Assembly (NCBI RefSeq): GCF_963678635.1
Contig: NC_087063.1
Location: forward strand, 58,102,759 to 58,166,758
DNA: 64,000 nt
Origin: Symsagittifera roscoffensis
Lineage: Eukaryota > Xenacoelomorpha > Acoela > Convolutidae
Direction of reading: 5' to 3'
The notes beneath the pieces were generated by a model, which saw only the letters and a list, made by a program, of their open reading frames with translations, was not told the DNA's origin and did no database searches. Below are positions 31,489-43,350 of this stretch, piece after piece; the first letter of the stretch is position 1; every line of letters begins with the position of its first letter. Position numbers and translations under genes: made by a program.

Positions 31489-32227
31489 CCCGGGATGACC
31501 GAAATTTCTTATCCTCTAATTTCCATATATGAGAAACTTCTTTTCATACAATTCCATACAATGCCATACGTACAGAATATTGTATGAAATCTCTATGATA
31601 AACATTTTTCCATAAATGGAAATTGTTTGATAGGTGTTTTTCCATAAACCAAAAAGTTTGATTTTTTCTTTCTAAATTTATTTCTGAAAGTTTTTCGGTT
31701 GTGTTTGCATTTTTTAAGGGTGAATATTTTAAATTTTTGAATTTTCAAATTATCAGACATTGATCAAGGCATATATAAACACCCCATACAAAGGAAATAT
31801 GAATTTTCAGCGTTTTTGAAGAAAAAAAATTAAGTCAAAAGAAAATAAAAGCCAATATTATCGTAACCAGGACTACGTTATGCACACAAAAAATTAAATT
31901 TTGCATGCAAAAAATTTTTTTTCGAAAAATGTTTGTTTGCGTACGAAATTCTATTTTCGGTTGAAAAAAAAACAAAAAAAATTTTGGGCCAGTTTCAAAA
32001 TTTTTTTGTGTCGACATCAAAAAAATGCCAGTCATACAATTTCCATATATGGGAATTGTATGATAAGCATTTTTTTCAAAAAATGAAAACCTCGGTTTTT
32101 TTCACCAGACTGTTTTATTAGAATCAATTAGAAATTGTATGAAAATTGTATGACAAGCATTTTTCCGCACACTTGATGTATGGAATTGTCTTATTAAGCA
32201 TTTTCGGTGTATGGAGGTCAACCCGGG
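31489..32227. mobile_element. Non-autonomous TIR element (CCCGGGWTGACC ends)
   Basis: The left end CCCGGGATGACC (31489-31500) and right end GGTCAACCCGGG (32216-32227) are inverted repeats. The interior has several 'CCATATATGG'-centred palindromes around 'CAATTTCCATATATGG' and 'GTATGATAAGCATTTTT'. Related ends occur at about 19900-19922 and 37050. No target duplication was identified. Confidence 0.5.
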
Positions 32228-32772
32228 CTGCGTAAAACTAGAAAGTTTTCATTTAGAAATTTCACTGAGCCTTGTCGCATGTACCTTGTGATTCATTTTG
32301 GTTTCATTTTCGCTTCGCCTATCGTGATAATTTGCGTTTATTATATATGTTCACCCAGTTTGGAATAAAAAGTTTTACTTTCATTTTGCATCACACCGCG
32401 AGGGTTTAACCAAAAAGATCAAAGTTCCCTAGACTGAACAGGTGTTTAAGTACCCTATCCCCCACCTCCTCTAGCACTTACTAAAGATTGGCCGCCATTA
32501 TAAAGAAACTTCCAGCTGCTAAGAATGCGATAATATGCGCCTGGTAGCGAATCAACTGCTCGACTCAAGAATCTATTCTAAGTGTTTTTTTTTTTCGCAT
32601 TTCAGTTCTGGCAAAAGTAACGGTGATTAGTATACTCTCTGCTCCTAAAACTGCAGCCAGTACTCATGCTTTTAAAAATTATTCGTGCATGGAGATTAGA
32701 TCGGTATCACAGCTCTGATTGGGATTTTTAGGTGCTTGCTTTAGGTGATTGGGATTTTTAGGATTCATGCTG

Positions 32773-33642
32773 CCCCGGAGTTCCATGGATAATAATCGAC
32801 AATAATGGAAAATTGTTGTCTAAATGTTGTCATTAGAATCCATTGTTGCAAATTTAGACCACTAAATCGATTGTCATTGTAATCGATTATTTTCGTAGAA
32901 ACACAATCCGTTAAAATCCATTATAAAGGATAATAACGGATTATAATCTTTACAATTTTTTGCAAAAATTATTCTGCGTTTTCTTGCAACGTTTCTGCGT
33001 TACTCACGGCCAACTCTCAATCTAAACCCACTCAAATTAATCCCCCTTCCTTACTTTGCCCCCAATCCGCATTTGAAACCCCCCCCCCCTCACACCCGCA
33101 TTTAAACAAAGCCCCTACTTTTATCCCTACGCCCACCCCCATGTTTACTAAAATTTACTCCTAACCCCACCCAAGTTACAATTAACCTCCCCCCACTCAC
33201 ATCCCCTCTTTTTATACCCCGCCCATGTTCACTAAAGGGGGGGGGGGGGTTAAACTAAGATAGGGGGGAACTGAGGAGGGGTAAACTGGGTTGGGGGAGG
33301 GGAGGGGAGAAAACTTAAATACATAAAATCTTATGTGAAATGTAAAAGTTTATGAAACGTAATACTTAGCAACTGCACGAAACAGGAAATGAGATAACTT
33401 TGAAAAATTTTTGCAAAATTCATAAATTATTCTCAAAAACTACATTATAATTGATCATAATCGATCATAATGGAATATATTGATTGAAAAAATTTTATAG
33501 TTACAATCTATTTCTAATGGACTATAATCAATTTAAATGAATTATATTGATATAAAAATACTAGGATTATAATCCATTTTTAAAGGATTATAATCGATTC
33601 ATTTTGAAATTTAATAGATACTGATTATTATCTGTGGAACTC
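32773..33642. mobile_element. TIR element rich in ATAATCGATTAT palindromes
   Basis: The left end GGAGTTCCATGGATAATAATC and right end GATTATTATCTGTGGAACTCC are about 21-bp inverted repeats with two mismatches. The interior has purine/pyrimidine tracts (33070-33310) and repeated 'ATAATCGATTATAATC'-type palindromes. No coding capacity; no clear target duplication. Confidence 0.6.
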
Positions 33643-33836
33643 CAGTGCGGGGCTTCTTGCATTCAAAGTTCAGAGAAAAAATGTGCAAAAACGTTCGTTT
33701 GTTATGAACAAACCAGTTGGTCTGAACAAAAAAAACGCAAGTAACGAAAAAAAAAATAGATTAGCATATACGTATTCAAAAGATCTTAGATGAAATAATT
33801 ATTCATTAATTTCGTTAATTTTTTATCAGTCAAGCC

Positions 33837-34194
33837 CAGGGGTGGATCTAGGATTTTCTCGAGGGGGCGGATTTTCAGAAAACTTTCAAAAATTTGTCAA
33901 CCTTTTTTAGGTCGACCATATGGATTTTCCTACCTCTCCCAAAGGACTACAAAGACCCTGTTTTAGCCACAAATTCTGCGTTGCAGGCAAATTTTTAAAA
34001 AACCGGCCAAAAAAAGGCGCGCACTCCCCCCTGAAAATTAGTTTAAAATTGCTCCGAAGGCGCCTGTAGAACAATTTCAGGGTCCGTTACCAAAAATGGA
34101 TCTCTCAAAATAGTGCGAAGGGGGACGCTTTGGGTCGGTAGGTAGTCGAATCCCTTAGGGAGGGAACCGTCCACCCCCCCTAAATCCACCCCTG
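33837..34194. mobile_element. hAT-type MITE, 358 bp, 8-bp target duplication
   Basis: Ends CAGGGGTGGATCTAGG and CCTAAATCCACCCCTG-type inverted repeats, flanked by GTCAAGCC (33829-33836) and GTTAAGCC (34195-34202), seven of eight matching. Eight-bp duplications and CAGGG ends are hAT hallmarks. No transposase. Confidence 0.8.
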
Positions 34195-34482
34195 GTTAAG
34201 CCTATTTAGGGCGGTTTGAGACGGAAACAATTTGTTTGTCTAACTCATCAAACGTAGAAGACAAGTATTTTGCAGAAATTTGTATATGTTAGTGACTGAT
34301 CTTAAATCCAAGTGACCGATCGTATGAAAAAGCAACAGTGCTCAGTTTCCTGCTCGTAGCCAAATTTTTTGCGCAAAAATGAAAAAAAAAACAAATTAGT
34401 TCAACATCCTCGCCAGTAACATAAATATGCTTCTTTTACCTTTACTTAAGTGGGAAGCATGCAACATCAAGCTTCATGAATC

Positions 34483-35370
34483 AGGTACAAAAAGTTCTCA
34501 ATCGCTGAAAACTGCTTAAGGACGTATCAATTAACGGCAAAAAGAGTTTCCAAGCATCATTCATTTAAAGTGAGTGCTGCCAGGGTTGTACTCACAGCGA
34601 AAATTAGCGCTGATCAGTATTAACTAATTGGCATTCGTGAATCAGGTTCAGATCAGTGACATTTTCAAGCTGATCATGTCTGATTTAGTGCTGATTCACT
34701 GCTGAGAATAACACTCAAACTATCATTTCAAAAACACTGTAAAAACTGAAAATTACTGATTCAATGCTGAAAGTACAAATTTTCTAAGAGTGCCTTCGGC
34801 GCCAATATAAACTAGTTTTGAGGGGAGCCGCCTTCCGAAAAACCGCATTTTGCTCAAAATTTTCCAAGGGTGCCCAAAAACAGCATTATTGACCTGTTTT
34901 CAAATATCTGCCTACGGCGCAACTGTTTTTTTTTCTGTCATAATTGGGTTTTTACAGCGTTTTCAAACATTTGACTACGGCGCAACCGTTTTTTTTGTCA
35001 AAATTGAGTTTATTAAACATATATATATATATATATATAACACAAAAATATAGAGCACAGGTACAAAAATTTCTCAGTTGCTGAAGACTGCTTAAGGAAC
35101 TATCAAAAAATGGCTGCAAAATAAAATACCAAGCAACAATAGTTTCAATTGAGTGCTACCATGGTTGTACTCACAGCAAAAATTAGCGCTGAATTAGTGC
35201 CGACTAATTGGCATTGATGAATCAGACTCAGATCATTCAGATCATCTGTTTTAGTGCTGAATTATTGCTGAGAATAACACTCAAATAGTGAAAGAGTTAG
35301 CAATTCAAAAACACTGGAAAAACTTACTGATTCCCTGCTGATTCAATGCTTTAAAACAGCAAAAAACTCA
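34483..35370. repeat. Direct repeat pair of an unclassified element with a hAT MITE fragment between
   Basis: 34483-34770 and 35058-35360 share 'AGGTACAAAAA', 'TGCTTAAGGA', 'GGTTGTACTCACAGC', 'AAAATTAGCGCTGA' and 'CTAATTGGCATT' in the same order. Between them (34795-34990) lies the hAT core 'CGGCGCCAATATAAACTAG', and a TA dinucleotide run at 35020-35038. Confidence 0.65.
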
Positions 35371-35379
35371 GGATTTAAT

Positions 35380-37200
35380 TGTTCGTTTGATTTTTAATTT
35401 TTCTTAAGAAAAAGCCTCATCAGAGTGTTGCATTGAGCAACAAGTATTCCAAAAAGGTTGCTTACCGAAAACAATAAAATTCCATGGAACCCCATCGAGG
35501 TGCTCTCCCGTTGAGAAAGGGTAAGTTTAGGAATTTTTTTTAAAGATACGTTGTTAGTTCAGTTTTTTGCAACATTAAAAAGTTCAAACATTTTTGGAAA
35601 AAATTTTTTGAAAAAATTGCCTCCTTATTTTAATGACTCTTAAATTTTCGTCGTTTTTCTCAAACATTTTCATGATGTATTATTATTTGCATAATTTGTA
35701 CCCGAGTTGGCGTCCTTGCTAGAAAAAATGCCTGTCATATAATTTTATATATGGTTTCTATGGAATAAATGTTATACATAGTACTTTCATAGACAGAAAC
35801 GTAAGACACGCTAGTTTTTTTTAAATCAAAAGTTATCTTAATTTGGTTTAAAACTCTGAAAAATCAAATATTTGGCAGTTTTGCTTAATTGAGAGCAACT
35901 TTGGTAGTAAAGAAAACGTTGTGTGAACAAATAAAACGCCCATCATACATTTTCCTAAATGAAAACTGTTTGATATGCAATTTTTATGAAAAAAAAACAA
36001 ATTTGAGGTATTTTTTTTGTCCCTTTTTGGTCGCAAATTTGCGTCTATGCTTAAATATAATTTTACGAATGAACATTTTGCTTTTTGACTAAAGCAAAAT
36101 TTGACTTTTTGACTTGTAAAATTTGACTTTTTTTGTCTATATCGTAGTCCAAGTTGAGTTTTTTAACCAAAAATAACAAAAATCCCACGCAAACTTTTTT
36201 TTGTTTTTATATGCTCTAAGATAAACATAAATTTGTTAAAAAAATAGAGGCATCGTTTCCCAACTACCAAAATTTAAAATAAGTTTTTTTTAACCATATA
36301 CAAGGGTTTTGTTTTTGGTGTACAATTCTGTGAGGAATTGATAATATTAACTTACATGGCTAATATCACCACCAAATGCAGTTTAACTGCGTGGTAATTG
36401 CCAGTTAAATTCTGGGTTGTATTGTTACAAAAAATCCTTGGTTAGTGTGTTTTGGATGAAACACAACATTTCAAAACTATTTTTTTTGAGGTTTTATTTC
36501 TTGAGGTTTCAAATAAAAACGAAAATTACATTCTCCTTTGTTCCATGTGTCTTCATTTTTGAAAAAAAAATTATCACACAATTTCATAGTGTAGAAAAAA
36601 TGCTTTTTCATACATTTCCATGGTACAAAAATTTGCTTTTGCTTTTTTTTATAAAGTTTTTGTGATAAAATCATGGCAAAAATATTCTTGTTTGATTCCG
36701 AAATGTTCCAAAAACGCTTGTTATAAAAATTCATAGCTTGACAAAAAGGCTTATTATGCTATTTTCATACTATTTTTTTGTCTATAAAAAACATTATGAG
36801 CACAATGAGAAATTGTATGGCAGGCATTTTTTGTCAAACTGCGGGGCGTGAAAAACGTCTTCCATCATAGCACCATTTATGTTGCGGCGTATGATTTGCA
36901 TATCCTATCAACAAATTGTTTAAGGATGAGAAATCGTTTTATGACTAATTTAATCCGCCAAAAAGTGTTTTGAGGGTTTTCACAACAAATCTATGTGCTA
37001 CGCATGATTGGTCATTTTCGTTTTATCGTTGCGCATTATTTTCTATGATAGGCAACCCGGGCGGGTAGTTGCGAATAAATTTCAGCGGTGATGATCTAAA
37101 TAAGTACAATTTGGTAAAGTAAAGATTTCATTTAAGCAAGGTTTTGTTCGACTCGTAAGCAGGAATGGTAATTCAGCCGAAAGGTCGAAAACTACCGGAA
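35380..37200. other. Non-coding, AT-rich; palindromic TATGATA... repeats
   Basis: Poly-T and poly-A runs and fragments of the CCCGGG-ended element (e.g. 'ATTGTATGGCAGGCATTTTT' at 36811 and 'GGCAACCCGGG' near 37050). No gene recognised. Confidence 0.4.
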
Positions 37201-37203
37201 ATA

Positions 37204-37349
37204 AACCAAATTGTGCCGCAAAAAGGGTTTTTATCAAAACTTAAAAACTAGCTGTAATGTTTGTTTTAAATTAGTCTGTTGGCTTTAAAACAAACACTAC
37301 AGCTAGTTTTTAAGTTTTGATAAAAACCAGTTTTTTGGCACAATTTGGT
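37204..37349. repeat. Long hairpin: 66-bp inverted repeat, 13-nt loop
   Basis: Arm 37204-37270 (ACCAAATTGTGCC...TTTGTTTTAAA) pairs with 37284-37349 (TTTAAAACAAAC...GGCACAATTTGGT) with only a few mismatches. The loop is TTAGTCTGTTGGC. It could be a miniature foldback element or a hairpin RNA source; transcription cannot be judged from sequence. Confidence 0.85.
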
Positions 37350-38062
37350 GTTAATTACGAGGTCAAACTGTGCATTTTGTTCATTGTAAGCGGATTACGC
37401 AAAAAGGACTCTTCCTTTGTTCTTCTTTTGTTCTTTACTTTTCTTTGATTGTTCCGACAAAATTTTAACATGTTTAAAGACTTGTCTCTGGAATCCAGGA
37501 TTATACAGACACAAAATTGTGCGCCTACCCAGTGCACAGTTTGGCCTCGTAAGGTATTTCCGGTGTTTTTCGCCATTTCGGCTGAGCCGAAAACTACTAT
37601 TTAGTTCAGTTCTGGGTTGATTTTGGCTGATAAATGGTTCGTATGTGTTGATTTTGGTTCAAAAATTTTCTAAATGATTCCTATTGTGGTGTAGGTTATG
37701 AGTACTGCTGTTCGAAAACATGCTTGTTTTGAAAATTCTGAACTCGGCAACAGAAAATTTTTTAGTTTTCTGTTCTTATTGCTCAAAATCTTTCAAGTGT
37801 TTTAAAACTAACCATAGTACTTCAGCTTATTTCTTCCGCAACTGGGACCCGCATTGAGGACTCGTTTGCCCTGGACATGGTGGCTTCAGCTTATTTCTCT
37901 TTAGAGCTGTGTTACCTATCTCGTCCACCATTTTTTAGAAAAAGCTACAAGGAGATTATTTCCTTCTGTATCCACCCTCTCTGCAGGTTATGCAACTCAT
38001 GCATAAAACATGAAAAGAGAAAAACCAAAAAAATTATGGCGTGCTCTGACAATTTATATACT

Positions 38063-38157
38063 TAGTGTGAAGAAGCAGACTACAGGGGCGAAAAGTACTA
38101 TGTAATTCCAACTGAGAAACTTGACGGAGAAAATAAATCACGCCACCCCATACTGTA
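38063..38157 (+). other. Possible orphan 3' coding exon
   Basis: After TATACTTAG an open stretch reads CEEADYRGEKYYVIPTEKLD and ends GENKSRHPIL-stop (TAA about 38155). Its codon look and hydrophilic composition differ from the surrounding AT-rich noise, and AATAAA lies inside it at about 38132. No upstream exon or family was recognised. It could be a broken gene remnant. Confidence 0.25.
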
Positions 38158-38248
38158 AAGCTAATTTTGTTATCATCATGTATCAAATTTTAGTTTATGT
38201 TGATTTAGCAACTTTCGTATTTACTTCAAAGTTCAAATATAAACTAAA

Positions 38249-38783
38249 ACAAGACTGCTCGTATCAGAGCGAAGCCTTGAATGTTCCGACTGCCCTGTAA
38301 GGTTTATGGAGCAGTAATAACATTAAAAACTTTAATGAAATAAAACAAAATGAAAATTTTTTTTTCTAAAATTTAAATTTTTGTATGAAAATCGTCCCCC
38401 CACACGCCATATAAAGTACAAAGGGATAGATTTCGCTCCTTGTAACAAATCAATTATGACAAGCAAGCTTCTTTTAACCAATTTGGAACGATTTATAAGA
38501 CGGATTAACTCTCCCCTAACGCGTTAATAGCGCGAAATATATCGCGCGTTAATTGTCCCAAATTGGTCAAAATTGGACAGTCTTTAAACCCCCTTAACTT
38601 TACAAAAAATGTTCACAGGTAAAATATCTTTTCAAATATGAGCTCAGGACAACAATACCTTTCGAATGATATAAAAAAATTCCGTCAAAAATTCTAGTTA
38701 AAAAGTCGAAATTTGTCTGAAGAAAAAAAAAACCCACCCCAAGCACAAATATTCCGTTACTTTCGTATCGAAAGTCGGAACCA
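38249..38783 (+). mobile_element. Family A copy
   Basis: Starts AACAAGACTGCTCGTATCAG and ends at AAAGTCGGAAC. It has the same internal blocks in the same order as the copy at 25691, including 'ACACGCCATATAAAGTACAAA'. Confidence 0.78.
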
Positions 38784-39504
38784 TAATTGCAAAAGGTTTT
38801 CTAACTCAAGAGACATATACTGACATTTCAAGGGTTTTTAGGGTTTTTTTCTTATTGTTGTTCACAATTTTTGAGCTATTCAAATATCGACTCCGCAAAG
38901 TTCAAGCAAAAAATTGAGTCATTATTTTCCCAGCAGCAAAAAATGAAGAACTGACTTTAAATGGTTTACTTGAAGAAAGGAATACATATTATTAAATAGT
39001 CCAAAAACGATCATCAACGATCTACTACTTCGTTATTTGGAATTTCAAATTACAAATAATTGAAAAATGGACTTTTAATGATACCATATTTTGGCATATG
39101 TTAATGATTGGCAGGTGGTTTTTTGTTCAAAAAATATGTAAACCCCTATAAAAAAACTAACCCGCTATTATAAGACCGTTTGCAATTAACAATCAATCAA
39201 TAATCAAAGACCGATTAGCTAGCCTCAATTCATTTTGGAACAATTTTTTATGCGGGATAATTCGCCACGCATAAATAATTCGCGTTACGCTGTCAGCGGT
39301 TGCAAAAAACTCTACAAAGCGCGCATAAATCCAGAACATGGCCATTTTGGCAATTTTTGAACCACCAGAATTTCAAACAAAATAAAGGGAGGTAAAAAAA
39401 TCTTTTTAAATTTGAACTCAGGAAGTTTGAAATCGGCGAAAAGTGACTGAATATAAAAAAACCACAGCGAGCATAAATATTCCGTTTTCTTCGAAAGTCG
39501 GAAC

Positions 39505-40003
39505 ATCAAGCCTGCTCGTATATCGGGGCAAAGCCTTAAGCGTTCGGAATGTCCTTTTAGTTCATATCGTATCGAATAATTTTTGGGAAAAGAAAATCAT
39601 GAAAACTATTATATTTTGGACAACATCAAAATGTGAAATTTTGAGTCGTAAGAAATTAAAGCGACCGATTTGCTAGCCTCAATCAATTTTGAACAATTTT
39701 GTTGTGTGGGGTATATTGCCACGCATAAATAAATTGCCTCACGCTCTCAGCATTATTAATAAAATCTTCAAAGCGCGCATAACTCAGCCCAAAACATAGC
39801 CAGTTCGGCAACCTTTAAACCCCCATAATTTTACAAAAAACGATCAGAGGTGAAATATTTTTTTCAAATTTAAGCTCAGGAGAACAATATCTTACGAATG
39901 ATATAAAACATTTTTGTCAAAAATGGCTTGTTAAAAAGTCTGAAGAAAAAAAACACCCTGCGCACAAATATTCCGTTACTTTCAATACGAAAGTCGGAAC
40001 AAT
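39505..40003 (+). mobile_element. Family A copy, diverged subfamily
   Basis: Begins TCAAGCCTGCTCGTATATCG and ends ACGAAAGTCGGAACAAT. The middle carries 'GCCACGCATAAATAA', shared with neighbouring copies (39100-39503 and 40035-40508) but not with the 25.7-kb copy. Together these form a run of three related units from 39.1 to 40.5 kb. Confidence 0.7.
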
Positions 40004-40034
40004 AACTAAATTGTTCAAAATCAGCATGAAGAGA

Positions 40035-40508
40035 AACAAGACTGCTCTTATACCACGGTAAAGCCCTGAATGTTCCAATGTCCCCTAATTCATATCGAAT
40101 TGTTTTTGGGAAAAAATATTGAAAACCTGTAAAAGTGTAAAATTTTGAGTCGTACGAAATTAATACGACCAATTAGCTAGCCTGAATTCAATTGGGAACG
40201 ATTTTGTTGAGCGGGATAATTCGCCACGCATAAATAATTCGCGTTACGCTATCAGCCATTTGAATAAAGTTCTTCGAAGCGCCCATAATTCAGTCCAGAT
40301 CATGGCCAATTTAACAATTTTTAAACCCCAAGAATTTTCCAAAAAATGTCAGGTAAAATATCTTTTTTTTTTAAAACTCAGGAAGTCAATATGTTCTATG
40401 GGGTATAGGAAATTTTGTTTGAAAGCTCTTATTTCGTTCGATGAAAATTGACTTAAGAAAAAACCACATCGAGCATAAGTATTCCGTTTTCTTCGATAGT
40501 CGGAACAA
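40035..40508 (+). mobile_element. Family A copy, diverged subfamily
   Basis: AACAAGACTGCTCTTATACC at the left and TCGATAGTCGGAACAAC at the right; internal 'TTCGCCACGCATAAATAATTCGCG' block as at 39.25 kb. Confidence 0.7.
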
Positions 40509-40512
40509 CAAG

Positions 40513-40710
40513 ATGTGTGATCCATTTGGGGGACACGATCACCCAATTGCTGAGATGCCAAAACAGAAAAGATGGGGCTCATGGCTACGATCTGTCCATT
40601 TCATTTTGACGCACTGGTCTGACCTCATATTTTATTTGGGAACAATGAAAGAAGAGAAAAGTAGTTGGGCGAATGGGCGACTTAAGTTATGCAGAAAGAA
40701 GGAACAATGA
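40513..40710 (+). other. Short unassigned open frame with downstream AATAAA
   Basis: Begins ATGTGTGATCC right after a family A element and gives 65 codons, higher in GC than its surroundings (CDPFGGHDHPIAEMPKQKRW, later HFILTHWSDLIFYLGTM). AATAAA follows at about 40752. I recognise no domain. It may be a fragment of a transposon or exon. Confidence 0.2.
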
Positions 40711-40746
40711 AGAGCTCGACCTTGTAAACTCATTGTTTGTCATTGT

Positions 40747-41184
40747 TTAATCAATAAAAAAACTCGGAATCTGCATACTACTACGTCGCTCGTGCATGTA
40801 AAGACAACGACGACTTGACAGCAAAGCTAGCTGAATGAGCCGAAAGAAAACATTGCCAACAATAGCAATGGAAAAACTGCAAAACATTCTGTGCAGAAAA
40901 CGATTGTCTAGTAAATGAAGGGGTGAAAAAATTGAAAATCTGCCTGATGTGCAGACGTATTGTTTTGTTCCGTGCACATCTGTGGATGTATAGAGATTGT
41001 TTTCCGTTTTACATGCCTTTATTTTGGGCCGTGCCCACGTTTTATAAGAGAACATTAACAAATTCTTGTTTAAAAGTACAACTTTGATACATAATTTAAC
41101 GAAAAATTGACATTTGCCGGAACTTTTTTTTGTTTTCCGAAAAAGCAGTTTTTCGGCCGGAATCGGCGCCGAAAATGAGCACAA
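40747..41184 (-). other. 145-codon unassigned open frame
   Basis: The longest open stretch between 25 and 51 kb, on the minus strand, starting at an ATG. It is Lys/Phe/Leu/Ser-rich with no motif I recognise, and lacks a clear poly(A) signal downstream in its direction. It could be chance in a less AT-rich patch. Confidence 0.15.
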
Positions 41185-41189
41185 CTCAT

Positions 41190-42290
41190 GTGCACAAGGC
41201 AGCGCATAATCTGCTATGTCGGTGTTTGATAATAAGTTTGGGCTCGGCTAGTTTCTAAAATACAAAACTTCTTTAAGGTATCAGTTTCCCTCCGACCAAG
41301 TCACGAAAGTACTCAAAGAAATTAGAAAGTAAAGAGGTTGTTGTTGAGTCAACTTTCATAACCTCAAAAAAGTTCATTGCTATCACGGGGCGCAAATAGC
41401 GTACTGCTGAATTTATTTTTTTATTTAAAAGCAAATTCTAGGAAAAGGAAAATAAAAAAAAATTGTAAGTACTGGTTTAAAAGTAATCACGAAGTTACGA
41501 AGCAAAAATTTTCATTTTTTGCTCAATTTTAAAATTCTGACATTTCTTAAGACGAAAAAATTGCGATACTTGGTTGCGAATCTAAGCTAAAATTATTATT
41601 GTCTATATCAATTGTGTTTATATCAATTGTGTTTATATCAATTGTTTTTTTTTCACCCAATTTTTGAACATAAACATTCAGTATTACTTTTCAGGTCAGT
41701 TTTGAGTTTATGTTTGATTTCTCATATCGGAATTTTTCATCAAAAACTTTCTTTGGAAAATTTCCAGGTAATTTCATTTTTTTTCGCAAGAAATATCCAA
41801 ACCCAGGAATTTTCAATTTTTCAGTTGGGGATAGCTTTTGCGCACAATTTTTCTTTTACGCGTATATTTAAGCAAATGCAGAGAATTGATTTGGTTCAGA
41901 AATCATGCCTCTTTGAGTTGTGGCGAGATAACGATTCCAAATATAGGTGCGAGCAGTTTGTTTCAATCAGAACAATTTTAACGAACGATATAAAATTTTT
42001 TAACAAATAGGTTGAGGAATTTTGAAAATATTGATTTTCTAAGGTCCCGGTTGAAAACATATTTTTCCTGTGACAAGATTTTACAAACTATAAGATTTTG
42101 TTAAAAAGTTTTTGTAAGATATTTGCACGGAGGCAAACTAATTGTTGAAGAAACTAAAATACCAAAGATTCAAACTATAAATCTTAAAGCTTGATATTAT
42201 TAGTGTGGGGTTGGTGGAAAAGCAAGAATTTTTTTCAATCTTTAGCTTAACTTTACTTTTTCTTTGCAAAAAAAGACCCGGGACAAGTTA
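41190..42290. other. Non-coding; short 17-bp triplicate at 41600
   Basis: Contains 'TATATCAATTGTGTT' three times at 41604-41645; otherwise AT-rich with no recognised gene. Confidence 0.4.
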
Positions 42291-42546
42291 ATGGGCAGTC
42301 GGAAAATGTCAAGATTGAGCCTGGATACAAGCAGTCTTGTTCTAACTTTTATCATAAAAAACATATCTAGTGAAAATTTACAATGTATTCAAAGGGGTTT
42401 TAAAGTGAGTTAGTTACCGTCCTTTTGTCATTATTAATTCATCAAATTCTTTTTGTAATACAACTAGGTTAAATCGTTAAGCTTAAAAAAATTATTTCTC
42501 AACTTCATTAGTACAGTTTTGAAATATTTTTGTTGCGACTTTAGTA

Positions 42547-42956
42547 ACAAAAGTAACGGATTATTTGTGCTTGGGGTGGGTTTTTTCTTGCGACAAATTT
42601 CGACTTTTTGACAAGCCATTTTGGCGGAATTTTTTTTACATCAGTCGAAAGGTGTTCTTGTGTTGTCTTGAGCTTAAATTTGAAAAGATATTTCACCTGT
42701 GATTATTTTTCGCAAAGTTATGGGGGTGTAAAGATTACCATTTTGGACACTTTGGGACGATTAACGCCCGATATATTTCGCGTAAACTGTGTACTTAAAA
42801 TGGCGTGTGGGGGGATATTTTTCACAAAAAAAAATAAATTTAAAAAACTTCATTATTTTGTATTACATTTATTTTGTTTCAAGTTATTACTGCTCAATAG
42901 ACCTTAAAAGCCAGTCGGAACGATTAGGGCTTCGCGCTGATACCAGCAGTCTTGTT
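42547..42956 (-). mobile_element. Family A copy, inverted
   Basis: In plus-strand sequence it starts AAAGTAACGGATTATTTGTG and ends CCAGCAGTCTTGTT, i.e. family A reversed. A separate partial right end (GATACAAGCAGTCTTGTT) lies just upstream at about 42290-42341. Confidence 0.72.
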
Positions 42957-43029
42957 TACTTTAAGAATTAACTAATGAATTTTGCACTCAGATATGAAAT
43001 TGAAGCAACCCGCATCCAAGATTAGGCGT

Positions 43030-43350
43030 AAGTAATCGATTATAACGGACTGTTATTATGACATTCTCACGATTATAATTACTAAAATTAGGTCCTTAAA
43101 GGATTTATAATCGATTGTAGTTGTGATATTTTCCAAGAGATTATAACCTATTATAATCAATTATAATTGATTATAGTTTCAACAGAAAACCTCTCATAAT
43201 CGATTATAATTATAATATTCTCCAAGAAATTATAATCTATTATAATCGATTATAACCGTGATATTTTCCAAGAGAATCTCTTATAATCCATTAATTTTGA
43301 AAATAGTTCCAACAGAAAACCTCTTATAATCGATTATAGGGCGTTATAAT
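43030..43350. repeat. ATAATCGATTATAA palindrome cluster
   Basis: Dense self-complementary 'TAATCGATTATAATCGATTAT' words (kept under 20 bases each as TAATCGATTATAA). Related to the interior of the 32773-33642 element and to 44275-44415. Confidence 0.6.

Noticed and set aside
41612-42010. 132-codon Phe/Leu-rich open frame
   Set aside because: Composition is that of AT-rich non-coding DNA; no motif, no splice or poly(A) context.
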